A DNA stretch of 64,000 bases, taken from the NCBI GenBank assembly GCA_009919175.1, contig RGCL01000004.1, forward strand, positions 22,009 to 86,008. Reading direction: 5' to 3'. The translations under genes were made by a program, and so were the position numbers. The notes under the pieces are model-generated. The model had not been told where the DNA came from. It saw only the letters and a program-made list of their open reading frames with translations, and made no database searches. How positions within the stretch are numbered: the stretch's first letter is position 1; each line of letters starts with the position of its first letter. Positions 17,943-26,343 of this stretch are shown here, piece by piece. The stretch comes from Betaproteobacteria bacterium. GTDB taxonomy: Bacteria > Pseudomonadota > Gammaproteobacteria > Burkholderiales > Burkholderiaceae_C.

Positions 17943-18818
17943 ATGCAGGAACTGCAAGTCATCTTCAATGGCTTGGCCCAAGGATGTATTTACGGCCTGA
18001 TCGCCATGGGCTTCGTGCTCATCTACAAAGCCACCGAGACCGTCAGCTTTGCACAGGGTGACCTGATGATGCTGGGGGCGTTTTGTGGTTTGGCGCTCAC
18101 GCAATGGATGGGCTGGCCTTACTGGTTGGGGGTGCCCAGCGCCTTGGTGGCCATGGCCATCTCGGGTTGGCTCATCGAACTCGCAGTCATTCGTCCCATC
18201 CTGGGTCAACCCGCCTTCTCGGTGGTCATGCTCACCTTTGGCATTGGCTATGTGGCGCGCGGGCTCATCACCATGATCCCCAACGTGGGCACCGACACCC
18301 ATGCCTTTGCCACACCCTATTCCGAGATCACCTACGACATCCATGGCATGGTCATCAGTGCCAGCCAGGTGGTGGTGGTGGTCACCACGGCCGCACTGTG
18401 CGGCCTGCTCTACCTGGTGTTCAGCCGCTCGCGCCTGGGCATTGCCATGCAAGCGGCCTCGCAAAACCAGCTCGCTGCCTATTACATGGGCATCCCGGTC
18501 AAACAGCTCAATGGCCTGGTCTGGGCTTTGGCCGCTGTGGTGGCAACGATTGCCGGTCTGCTGCTCGCCCCCATCACCTTTGTGCATGCCAACATGAGCT
18601 TCATTGGCCTCAAGGCGTTTCCTGCGGCGGTGGTGGGGGGCTTCACCAGCTTGCCCGGTGCCATCGTGGGCGGCCTCATCATCGGCCTGGTCGAAGCCCT
18701 CTCGGGCTTTTACCTGCCCGAGGGCTTCAAGGACGTGGCGGCGTATGTGGTGGTCTTGCTCATGCTGGCCATCAAGCCCAATGGCTTGTTTGGCGAAAAC
18801 CTGCGGAAAAAAGTCTGA
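17943..18818 (+). CDS. livH: LIV-type ABC transporter, permease LivH
   Basis: One of two inner-membrane permeases of a branched-chain-amino-acid-type (HAAT) ABC importer. The 291-residue product starts MQELQVIFNGLAQGCIYGLI, a typical LivH N-terminus, and has about eight hydrophobic segments. The EAA-like loop region is near SRSRLGIAMQAASQNQLAAYYMG at about residue 160. The open frame extends to 17790, but the upstream part is polar and unlike the family. It is followed by livM after three bases. The real substrate may not be an amino acid, given the CoA-ligase gene in the operon. Confidence 0.92.
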   Translation: MQELQVIFNGLAQGCIYGLIAMGFVLIYKATETVSFAQGDLMMLGAFCGLALTQWMGWPYWLGVPSALVAMAISGWLIELAVIRPILGQPAFSVVMLTFGIGYVARGLITMIPNVGTDTHAFATPYSEITYDIHGMVISASQVVVVVTTAALCGLLYLVFSRSRLGIAMQAASQNQLAAYYMGIPVKQLNGLVWALAAVVATIAGLLLAPITFVHANMSFIGLKAFPAAVVGGFTSLPGAIVGGLIIGLVEALSGFYLPEGFKDVAAYVVVLLMLAIKPNGLFGENLRKKV

Positions 18819-18821
18819 GTC

Positions 18822-19898
18822 ATGCGCTTCATCTTCAAGACCGATTACGACCAAGACATTCGCCTGGCCAAGCACGGCGGCCATGTGTTTTGGTATGGCT
18901 TGCTGGTCCTTTTTCTGGTGGGAGCCCCCTGGCTGCTCGATGAATACTGGTTGGCCCAACTCACCTTTGTGCTCATTTATGGCGTGATTGGCCTGGGGCT
19001 GATGCTGCTGGCCGGCTTCACCGGGCTGTTCTCGATTGGCCATGCGGCCTTCCTGGGGGTGGGGGCGTACACCGAAGCGGTGCTGGCTCACCATGGGTGG
19101 CCGTTTCCCTTGTCGCTGGCCATGTCCGCGCTCCTGGCCGCCGCCGTGGGTGCGGTGGTGGGCTTGCCGGCCTTGCGCGTCAAAGGCATTTATCTGGGCA
19201 TTGCAACCTTGTCGTTTGGCTTCATCGTTGAAGAGGTGCTGGCGCGCTGGGAAAGCCTCACTGGCGGTAATGCAGGCAAGCACGTGCCCACGCTCAATGC
19301 CTTTGGCTGGGAAGCCAGCGACGAAACCCGTTTTTACATGGTCTGCCTGGTGGTGACCACGCTCAGCACGCTCGCGGTGCTCAACCTCTTGCGCAGCCCC
19401 ACGGGGCGCGCCTTTGTCGCCATCCGCGACTCTGAAATCTCGGCGCAAAGCATGGGCATCCACCTGGCTCACTACAAGACCCTGAGCTTCATGATCTCGG
19501 CTGCGCTGGCTGGCATGGGGGGCGCGCTCTATGCCCACAAGCTGCAATTCATCAGCCCCGACCAGTTCAACATCCTGCAGTCCATCGATTTGTTGCTGAT
19601 GGTGGTGATCGGCGGACTGGGCTCCATCCACGGCGTTTTCCTTGGCGCCATCTTCCTCATCACCATGCCTCAACTCATTTCATTGGGCAAAGACCATTTG
19701 CCGGATGTGATTGGCCAGGCACCGGGTTTGCAGGCCGTGGTGTATGGGGTGGTGCTGATTGCCTTTGTGCTGCTCGAGCCCATGGGCTTGTATGGCCGCT
19801 GGCTCAAAATCCGCACGTGGTTGCAGCTCTTTCCCTTTTATCGCCGGGGCATGTTCAAGCGGCAAAAGAGCTTCCAGAAATCGGATCGACTCAAATGA
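18822..19898 (+). CDS. livM: LIV-type ABC transporter, permease LivM
   Basis: The second permease of the importer. The 358-residue product has multiple membrane segments and the family landmarks YGVIGLGLMLLAGFTGLFSI near residue 46 and SPTGRAFVAIRDSEISAQSM near residue 190. The polar C-terminal tail of about 30 residues lies in the cytoplasm. Its stop overlaps the livG start in an ATGA arrangement. Together with LivH it should form the channel, driven by LivG and LivF. Confidence 0.92.
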   Translation: MRFIFKTDYDQDIRLAKHGGHVFWYGLLVLFLVGAPWLLDEYWLAQLTFVLIYGVIGLGLMLLAGFTGLFSIGHAAFLGVGAYTEAVLAHHGWPFPLSLAMSALLAAAVGAVVGLPALRVKGIYLGIATLSFGFIVEEVLARWESLTGGNAGKHVPTLNAFGWEASDETRFYMVCLVVTTLSTLAVLNLLRSPTGRAFVAIRDSEISAQSMGIHLAHYKTLSFMISAALAGMGGALYAHKLQFISPDQFNILQSIDLLLMVVIGGLGSIHGVFLGAIFLITMPQLISLGKDHLPDVIGQAPGLQAVVYGVVLIAFVLLEPMGLYGRWLKIRTWLQLFPFYRRGMFKRQKSFQKSDRLK

Positions 19899-20710
19899 GC
19901 GAAGACATCCTCTTATCCGCCCGCGAGCTGAGCATGCGCTTTGGTGGCGTGCTGGCGGTCAACAACGTGAGCTTCGACGTCCACAAGGGCGAGGTTTTCA
20001 CCCTCATTGGCCCCAATGGCGCGGGCAAGACCACGGTGTTCAACCTCATCAGTGGCATTTATGTGCCCACCCAGGGTGAGGTGATGTACCAGGGCAAGTC
20101 ACTGGCCAGTGTGCCGCCCCACGGCGTGGCCGGCCTTGGCATTGCCCGCACCTTCCAGAACATCGAACTCTTTGAGCATGCGACGGTCTTGCAAAACCTG
20201 CTGATTGGCCGTCACACCCACCGTGAAACCAGCGTGTGGAGCGACATGTTCTTCACCCGCCGCGTGCGCGAGGCCGAAATCAAGGCGCGCGAAAAGGTGG
20301 AACAAGTCATCGACTTTCTTGACTTGCAACACCATCGCGATGCCATGGTGGCGGGCTTGCCTTATGGCGTGCGCAAAGTCATTGAACTCGCACGCGCCTT
20401 GTGCACCGAGCCCAAGTTGCTGCTGCTCGACGAACCCTCCTCCGGCCTCAATGTCGAGGAAACCGAGGACATGGCGTTTTGGATTTCAGACATCAAGAAT
20501 TTGCTGGGCATCACCGTGCTGATGGTGGAGCACGACATGAGCCTGGTCTCCAAGGTCTCCGATCGGGTGCTGGCCATGAGCCAGGGCGAGGTGCTCGCCA
20601 TGGGTACACCCGCACAAGTGCAATCCCATCCCGATGTCATTGAGGCCTACCTGGGCTCCATCGACGATGTGACCAGCCTGCGCCGCGAGCCGGCCAAGGG
20701 GGGCGCATGA
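19895..20710 (+). CDS. livG: LIV-type ABC transporter, ATPase LivG
   Basis: A 271-residue ATPase with Walker A (GPNGAGKTT near residue 42), a family-specific GIARTFQNIELF, a degenerate signature (LPYGVRKVIELARAL in place of LSGGQ, usual for LivG), and Walker B (LLLLDEPSSGLN near residue 172). The switch histidine is in VEHDMSLV. The start at 19895 (MSEDILLSARELSMRFGG) overlaps the livM stop; the longer frame to 19817 is an out-of-frame overlap with livM. Confidence 0.94.
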   Translation: MSEDILLSARELSMRFGGVLAVNNVSFDVHKGEVFTLIGPNGAGKTTVFNLISGIYVPTQGEVMYQGKSLASVPPHGVAGLGIARTFQNIELFEHATVLQNLLIGRHTHRETSVWSDMFFTRRVREAEIKAREKVEQVIDFLDLQHHRDAMVAGLPYGVRKVIELARALCTEPKLLLLDEPSSGLNVEETEDMAFWISDIKNLLGITVLMVEHDMSLVSKVSDRVLAMSQGEVLAMGTPAQVQSHPDVIEAYLGSIDDVTSLRREPAKGGA

Positions 20711-21498
20711 ACACGCTGACCACGCAGGACGACGTCATGCTGCGCTTGCTCAATGTGGAAAGCGCCTATGGCCCCATCAAGGCCATCCGTGGCGTGAGCC
20801 TGGAGGTGCGTGTGGGCCAGATTGCCACGGTCCTGGGCAGCAACGGGGCAGGCAAGAGCACCATCCTCAAGACCATCAGCGGCATCATCGATCCCAACAA
20901 GGGCAGCATCGAATTCAAGGGTGAAAACATCACCGCCATGGATCCCGCGCACGTGGTGCAGCGCGGCCTCATGCACGTGCCCGAGGGGCGCGAGGTCTTC
21001 CCCCTGCTGTCGGTGCGCAACAACTTGCTCATGGGGGCTTACACCCGCAAGGACCGCGATGCCGTGGAGCACGACATGGAAGCGGTGTTTCGCTACTTCC
21101 CCATCCTGAGCGAGCGCGCTCACCAGGATGCAGGCCTGCTCTCGGGCGGACAACAGCAGATGTTGGCCATCAGCCGCGCCCTCATGGCCAATCCCGAGCT
21201 CATCCTGCTCGACGAGCCCAGCCTGGGCTTGAGCCCCAAGCTCACCAAGGAAATCTTTGAGATCGTGGTGCGCATCAACCGCGAGCGCGGCACCACCATC
21301 TTGCTGGTGGAGCAAAACGCCAACATGGCCCTCAACGCCGCAGATTACGGCTATGTGCTGGAAAACGGCCGCATCGTGATGGAAGACACCTGTGCGCGCT
21401 TGCGTGAAAAAGACGACATCAAAGAGTTCTACCTCGGCATGAAGGAGCAAGGTGTCCGCTCCGAGCGCCGCTGGAAGAAAAAGAAGAACTGGCGCTGA
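20707..21498 (+). CDS. livF: LIV-type ABC transporter, ATPase LivF
   Basis: The second ATPase of the importer, 263 residues. Walker A is GSNGAGKSTILKTISG near residue 44, the signature is LLSGGQQQMLAISRALM near residue 144, Walker B is LILLDEPSLGLSP near residue 165, and the switch histidine is replaced by VEQNAN, as is usual for LivF. The C-terminus is rich in Lys and Arg. The start overlaps the livG stop (ATGA), and the acyl-CoA synthetase gene follows three bases after its stop. Confidence 0.94.
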   Translation: MNTLTTQDDVMLRLLNVESAYGPIKAIRGVSLEVRVGQIATVLGSNGAGKSTILKTISGIIDPNKGSIEFKGENITAMDPAHVVQRGLMHVPEGREVFPLLSVRNNLLMGAYTRKDRDAVEHDMEAVFRYFPILSERAHQDAGLLSGGQQQMLAISRALMANPELILLDEPSLGLSPKLTKEIFEIVVRINRERGTTILLVEQNANMALNAADYGYVLENGRIVMEDTCARLREKDDIKEFYLGMKEQGVRSERRWKKKKNWR

Positions 21499-21501
21499 CC
21501 C

Positions 21502-23361
21502 ATGAGCAACCTCTGGAACCTCTCTCACATCCAACCCTGCCATGACGTGGTGCTGCCAGGGGACACGGTGGCCGCCATGTTCTGGAATGCGGTCCAGGCG
21601 CGTGGTCCAAAAGTGTGGTTGCGGCAAAAGGAGTTTGGCCTCTGGCGCAGTTGGACCTGGGACCAGACTGCGGCCTCGGTGAGCGAAATCGGCCATGGCC
21701 TTTTGTCGCTGGGGTTTGAACACCAGCACACCGCCTCCATCCTCTCCAACACCAATGTCGAATGGGTCCTGTCTGACCTGGCCGTGCTGTGCTGTGGCGG
21801 CGTGTGCAATGGCATCTATCCCACCGATGCGGCCTCGCAGGTTCAATACCTCTGCGAGGACTCGCGCACAGTGATCCTGTTCGTGGAAGACGACGAACAG
21901 CTCGACAAAGCCCTGGAGGTGCGCGATCAACTGCCCCTCCTCCAAAAGATCGTGGTCTTTGACATGGAGGGCTTGCACCACCTCGACGACCCCGATGTGA
22001 TCAGCCTAGAGGATTTGCGCGCGCTGGGGCGTGCCCACATGGCGCAACACCCCGGCCTGCTGGCCCAGCGCAGTGCCGCCGTCGCGCCTCAAGACCTGGC
22101 CATCCTGGTCTACACCTCGGGCACCACGGGCAAGCCCAAAGGCGCCATGCACACCCATGCCGGCATCGTCTACACCACGCACGGCTACAACACCATCAAT
22201 GCGCGCTACGACACCGATGAGTGCATGTGCTTTTTGCCCCTGTGCCACATCGCCGAGCGCCTGGGCGGCGAGTACTTCTCCCTCTACACCGGCGCAGTGC
22301 TCAACTTCGTCGAGAACCCCGAGACCGTGCCCGAGAACGTACGCGAGATTGCACCCACTGTGTTCACCGCTGTGCCCCGGGTGTGGGAAAAGTTTTATTC
22401 GGCGGTGGCCATCTCCATCAAGGAAGCGGGGGTGATCCAGCAAGCCGCCTATGCCTGGTCCATTGGCATTGGCCAGGCTGTGGCCAATAAGGTGCTGGCC
22501 CGCCAAGCCGTGCCCCTGCACCTCAAGCTCGCCTTCACCCTGGCGCGCTGGCTCGCGCTCAACAATGTGAGGAAGGTCATCGGCATCCACCGCTCGCGCT
22601 ACCTGGTCACGGGCGCAGCCCCCATTTCGCCCGATCTGGTGCGCTGGTACCTGGCTTTGGGTGTGCCCATGATCGAGGTCTGGGGCATGACCGAGACCTG
22701 CGGCGCGGCCACCGGCGTTGCGCCTGACCGCATCAAACCCGGCTCCATCGGGATGCCCGCGCCGTACAACGAAATCCGCCTTGACCCGCAAACCAGCGAA
22801 ATCCAGGTCCGTGGTCCCAATGTCTTCAAGGGCTACCTGAATCTGCCCGACAAAACCGCAGAAACCATCGATCCCGACGGCTGGTTGCACACCGGCGACG
22901 TGGGTGCGATGGACGATGAAGGGTTTTTACGGATCACCGATCGGATGAAAGACATCATCATCACAGCTGGTGGCAAGAACATCACCCCCAGCGAGTTGGA
23001 AAACGAGCTGAAGTTCTCGCCCTACATCACCGATGCAGTGGTGATTGGCGACCGGCGTCCCTACCTGGTCGCGATCATCATGATCGATCAGGAAAACGTG
23101 GAAAAGTTTGCTCAGGATGCCGATGTACCGTTCAGCAATTACGCCTCTCTCACGCGCACGCCCGAGGTGCAGTCGCTCATCCTGGCCGAAATCGACCGCG
23201 TCAATGTCAAATTCGCCCGCGTGGAGCAAATCAAGCGGTTCTTCCTCCTTGACACCCAACTCACCGCCGAGGACGAGGAACTGACCCCCACCATGAAGCT
23301 CAAACGCAAGCTCATCGAAAAGAAATACGCCGAGCGCATCGAGACGATGTACCGGTCCTGA
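21502..23361 (+). CDS. AMP-dependent acyl-CoA synthetase (long-chain FAA1-type)
   Basis: This enzyme activates a carboxylic acid to its CoA thioester by way of an acyl-adenylate. The 619-residue product has the P-loop YTSGTTGKPKGAMHTHAG near residue 205, the A5 motif EVWGMTETCGAATGVAP near residue 392, HTGDVGAMDDEGFLRITDR near residue 455, and the catalytic lysine region near LTPTMKLKRKLI at the C-terminus. The FAA1-like insertions suggest longer or bulky acids. It is embedded between livF and the binding-protein gene, so the acid brought in by the transporter is a likely substrate (inference). Confidence 0.92.
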   Translation: MSNLWNLSHIQPCHDVVLPGDTVAAMFWNAVQARGPKVWLRQKEFGLWRSWTWDQTAASVSEIGHGLLSLGFEHQHTASILSNTNVEWVLSDLAVLCCGGVCNGIYPTDAASQVQYLCEDSRTVILFVEDDEQLDKALEVRDQLPLLQKIVVFDMEGLHHLDDPDVISLEDLRALGRAHMAQHPGLLAQRSAAVAPQDLAILVYTSGTTGKPKGAMHTHAGIVYTTHGYNTINARYDTDECMCFLPLCHIAERLGGEYFSLYTGAVLNFVENPETVPENVREIAPTVFTAVPRVWEKFYSAVAISIKEAGVIQQAAYAWSIGIGQAVANKVLARQAVPLHLKLAFTLARWLALNNVRKVIGIHRSRYLVTGAAPISPDLVRWYLALGVPMIEVWGMTETCGAATGVAPDRIKPGSIGMPAPYNEIRLDPQTSEIQVRGPNVFKGYLNLPDKTAETIDPDGWLHTGDVGAMDDEGFLRITDRMKDIIITAGGKNITPSELENELKFSPYITDAVVIGDRRPYLVAIIMIDQENVEKFAQDADVPFSNYASLTRTPEVQSLILAEIDRVNVKFARVEQIKRFFLLDTQLTAEDEELTPTMKLKRKLIEKKYAERIETMYRS

Positions 23362-23396
23362 CCCCTTTTTTGTTTCATTCAACAAGGAGACCTCCC

Positions 23397-24551
23397 ATGA
23401 AACGCAATCTGAGCATCCTGGCCCTGGCCCTGGCGCTGGGCAGTGCCGCATTCGCCCAGCAAGGCGTGAGCAAGGACACCCTGACCTTAGGGTCGATTCA
23501 GGACCTCTCCGGACCACTGGCAGGCTTTGGCAAGCAGGTGCGCATGGGTCTGCTGCTGGCTGCTGACGAAATCAACGAGCAAGGCGGTGTGAATGGCCGC
23601 AAGATCGTGATCAAGATCGAAGACTCCGGCTATGACCCCAAAAAGGCCGTGCTGGCCGCGCAAAAGCTGGTCAACCAAGACAAGATCTTCGCCATGATCG
23701 GCCACATCGGCACGGCGCAAAACCTCGCAGCCATGCCCGTTCAATTCAGCAAGAACGTCATCAACTTCTTCCCAGTGACGGCGGCGCGCGAAATGTTCGA
23801 GCCCCTGCATCCGCTCAAGTACGCTTTTGCGGCCACTTACTACGACCAGATGCGCCTGGCCGCGCCCAAGCTGGTGAAAGAAAAGAACCTGCAAAAGATC
23901 TGCACCATCTACCAGGACGACGAATTCGGCCTGGAAGTCTTCCGGGGTGCTGAAGCCGGCCTCAAGTCCATTGGCATGGACTTCACCGAGAAAACCACCT
24001 ACAAGCGGGGCGCGACCGAGTTCTCGTCCCAGGTGGCTCGCATGAAGTCGGCGGGTTGCGAGATGGTGGTCCTGGGCACCATCATCCGCGAAACCGTGGG
24101 CACCATTGGCGAGTCCCGCAAAACGGGCTTCAACCCGGTCTTCCTGGGTTCCTCGGCCTCCTACACCGACTTGATCCACAAGCTGGGCGGACGCGCCATG
24201 GACGGCCTCTATGCCACCATGACTTCGCAGCACCCCTACTTGGATGAGGCCTCCCAGCCCATCAACTTCTGGGCCAACAAGTACAAGACCAAGTTCAACG
24301 AAGACCCCACCGTGTTCTCCGTGTACGGCTATCAGGCGCTGAGCCACTTTGCCAACGCGGCCAGCAAGGCCGGCAAAAATCTGACTCATGAAACCTTCAT
24401 CAAGGCCATGGACTCCACCACCATCCAGCCCGACATTTTTGGCAGCCCCGCGATGACCTTCAGCGCCACCAAGCGCCTGGGCAGCAACACCTCACGCCTG
24501 TCGCAAATCCAGGAAGGCCGCTGGAAAGTGGTGTCGGGTTACGTGCAGTGA
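23397..24551 (+). CDS. LIV-type ABC transporter periplasmic substrate-binding protein
   Basis: A 384-residue HAAT-type (Peripla_BP_6) binding protein. A Sec signal peptide is clear (MKRNLSILALALALGSAAFA, cleavage near AFA-QQ) with no lipobox cysteine, so it is probably soluble in the periplasm. Family segments include LGSIQDLSGPLAGFGKQVRM near residue 35 and AADEINEQGGVNGRKI near residue 57. An AAGGAG site lies upstream of the ATG at 23397. Last gene of the livHMGF-ligase operon; a terminator follows. The ligand cannot be deduced, but the linked acyl-CoA ligase suggests an organic acid. Confidence 0.92.
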   Translation: MKRNLSILALALALGSAAFAQQGVSKDTLTLGSIQDLSGPLAGFGKQVRMGLLLAADEINEQGGVNGRKIVIKIEDSGYDPKKAVLAAQKLVNQDKIFAMIGHIGTAQNLAAMPVQFSKNVINFFPVTAAREMFEPLHPLKYAFAATYYDQMRLAAPKLVKEKNLQKICTIYQDDEFGLEVFRGAEAGLKSIGMDFTEKTTYKRGATEFSSQVARMKSAGCEMVVLGTIIRETVGTIGESRKTGFNPVFLGSSASYTDLIHKLGGRAMDGLYATMTSQHPYLDEASQPINFWANKYKTKFNEDPTVFSVYGYQALSHFANAASKAGKNLTHETFIKAMDSTTIQPDIFGSPAMTFSATKRLGSNTSRLSQIQEGRWKVVSGYVQ

Positions 24552-24598
24552 TCCCAACTCAGAAACGGGCTTGTGGCCCGCTTCCTTGATCTGAATTC

Positions 24599-24626
24599 AA
24601 CGCCCTCTCAGGAGGGCGTTTTTTTT
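24599..24626 (+). terminator. Rho-independent terminator of the liv operon
   Basis: CGCCCTC-TCAG-GAGGGCG forms a seven-pair stem, extended by AA/TT, followed by eight T residues. It lies 48 bases after the binding-protein stop and faces the convergent AidB-like gene. The reverse strand lacks a matching T-run, so it acts only on the plus strand. Confidence 0.92.
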
Positions 24627-24653
24627 GAGTAGGCAACAGACGATAGACCCCGT

Positions 24654-26315
24654 TCAGCCCTGCGACAACGCCCGCTCCACGATGGCGGCAGCCCCTGGAA
24701 TCGGCGCACTGCCTAGGGTGCCGCGCCACTTGCGGCTCAATCGCGTCTGACAAAACGCCACCGCCACCGATTCGGGTGCATGGGCGATGAGCAGGCTGGC
24801 CTGCATCAGCAAGGCCAATTGTTCGGTGAGCCCACGCGCAGCGGCTTCGTCGGTGCTGTGCTGGGGATGGGCCAGGGTCGAGACCAAGTCCTGGTAAGCC
24901 GCATCCCAGTCGGCATGGAAACCGCGTGCGCCTTGCCACTCCTGCTGCAAGGCCTCCTGACATTGCGGACCTCGCGCGAGGGCGCGCAACACGTCCAGGC
25001 ACATGACATTGCCCGATCCCTCCCAAATGGAATTGAGCGGGCTTTCGCGAAAGAGCCGGCCAAAGGGTCCTTCTTCCACATAGCCCGCACCACCGGTGAC
25101 CTCCATGGCCTCGGCCATGGCCTGGGGCGTGCGCTTGCACACCCAGTATTTGGCCGCAGGGGTGAGGATGCGGCGCAAGGCCAACTCGGACTCACTGGCC
25201 TGTGCGTCATAGGTACGCGCCAAACGCAAAGCCAACCACATGGCAGCTTCGCTCTCCAGCGACAAATCGGCCAGCACGGTTTGCATCAGGTCGTGTTCGC
25301 TCAATCGGCGGCCAAAGGCACTGCGCGCTCGGGCATGGTGAATGGCCTGGCTCACGCCTGCGCGCAAGAGGCCAGCCGAGCCAATGGTGCAGTCCAGCCG
25401 GGTGTGGTTGCCCATTTCCAGGATGGTGGGAATGCCACGTCCCACCTCGCCCACACGCCAGGCGCTGGCCGCATCGAACTCGACCTCGGAGGAGGCATTC
25501 GAGTGGTTGCCGATCTTGTCTTTCAAGCGCTGGATGCGGATGCGGTTGAGCGAGCCATCAGGCAAGACGCGCGGCAAAAAGAAACAGGTCAACCCCGCCG
25601 AGCTACCTGGGTCGGTTTGCGCAAGGATCAAAAAGGCATCGCACATCGGCGCCGAAAAAAACCACTTGTGCCCAGTGACCTGGTATTGCTCACCCCACTC
25701 GCTCATGCCCACGGCCTGAGCCAGTGTGGTGTTGCTGCGCACATCGGAGCCGCCTTGCTTTTCGGTCATGCCCATGCCCATGGTCACCGCTTTTTTGCTG
25801 CGCACAAAAGTCAAACGTGGGTCGTAGTCGTTGGCCAAAAGGCGCGGCAACCAATCGGCGGCCAGCTGGGGATGGCGTGCCATCACTGGGACCACAGCAA
25901 AGGTCATGGTCACGGGGCATTGCACTCCGTTTTCCAATTGGCTAAAGAGGTAATAGGCGGCGGCTCGGTGCACCTGCGCGCCCGCGCCCGGCTGCGCCCA
26001 GGGTGAAGCGTGCAGGCCGTCGCTCAAGGCCATGTGCATGAGCTGGTGGTAGGCCGGATGAAAGCTCACCTCGTCGATGCGGTGGCCAAAGCGGTCAAAG
26101 GCCTTGAGGCTGGGCTTGTTCGCATTGGCCTCGATGGCCCACTGCTGAGCCTGGGCACTGCCATAGCGTTGCCCCATGTCCGACAAGCGGGCTTGTTGCT
26201 CGGTGCTGGGCTGGGCCAAGACCCGCGTGGCCTGCTGCAAGGCCGAGTCGACCGCGTAGAGGTTGACGTCCACAAACGGGGTGGACTGGTTGAAGACGCT
26301 GTGGGTGTCCGACAT
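24654..26315 (-). CDS. AidB-like acyl-CoA dehydrogenase family flavoprotein
   Basis: A 553-residue member of the AidB branch of acyl-CoA dehydrogenases. The N-terminus MSDTHSVFNQSTPFVDVNLY resembles E. coli AidB, as do MGMTEKQGGSDVRSNTT near residue 190, GHKWFFSAPMCDAF near residue 220 and NSIWEGSGNVMCLDVLRAL near residue 445. E. coli AidB is induced in the alkylation response and binds DNA, but many AidB homologues probably act on acyl-CoAs. Here it lies 28 bases after a biotin-carboxylase gene of a catabolic operon, so a metabolic role is as likely as DNA protection. The start at 26315 is chosen by similarity. Confidence 0.88.
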   Translation of the reverse strand: MSDTHSVFNQSTPFVDVNLYAVDSALQQATRVLAQPSTEQQARLSDMGQRYGSAQAQQWAIEANANKPSLKAFDRFGHRIDEVSFHPAYHQLMHMALSDGLHASPWAQPGAGAQVHRAAAYYLFSQLENGVQCPVTMTFAVVPVMARHPQLAADWLPRLLANDYDPRLTFVRSKKAVTMGMGMTEKQGGSDVRSNTTLAQAVGMSEWGEQYQVTGHKWFFSAPMCDAFLILAQTDPGSSAGLTCFFLPRVLPDGSLNRIRIQRLKDKIGNHSNASSEVEFDAASAWRVGEVGRGIPTILEMGNHTRLDCTIGSAGLLRAGVSQAIHHARARSAFGRRLSEHDLMQTVLADLSLESEAAMWLALRLARTYDAQASESELALRRILTPAAKYWVCKRTPQAMAEAMEVTGGAGYVEEGPFGRLFRESPLNSIWEGSGNVMCLDVLRALARGPQCQEALQQEWQGARGFHADWDAAYQDLVSTLAHPQHSTDEAAARGLTEQLALLMQASLLIAHAPESVAVAFCQTRLSRKWRGTLGSAPIPGAAAIVERALSQG

Positions 26316-26343
26316 GGTGCGACCTCGGTGGATGTGCCAGACC

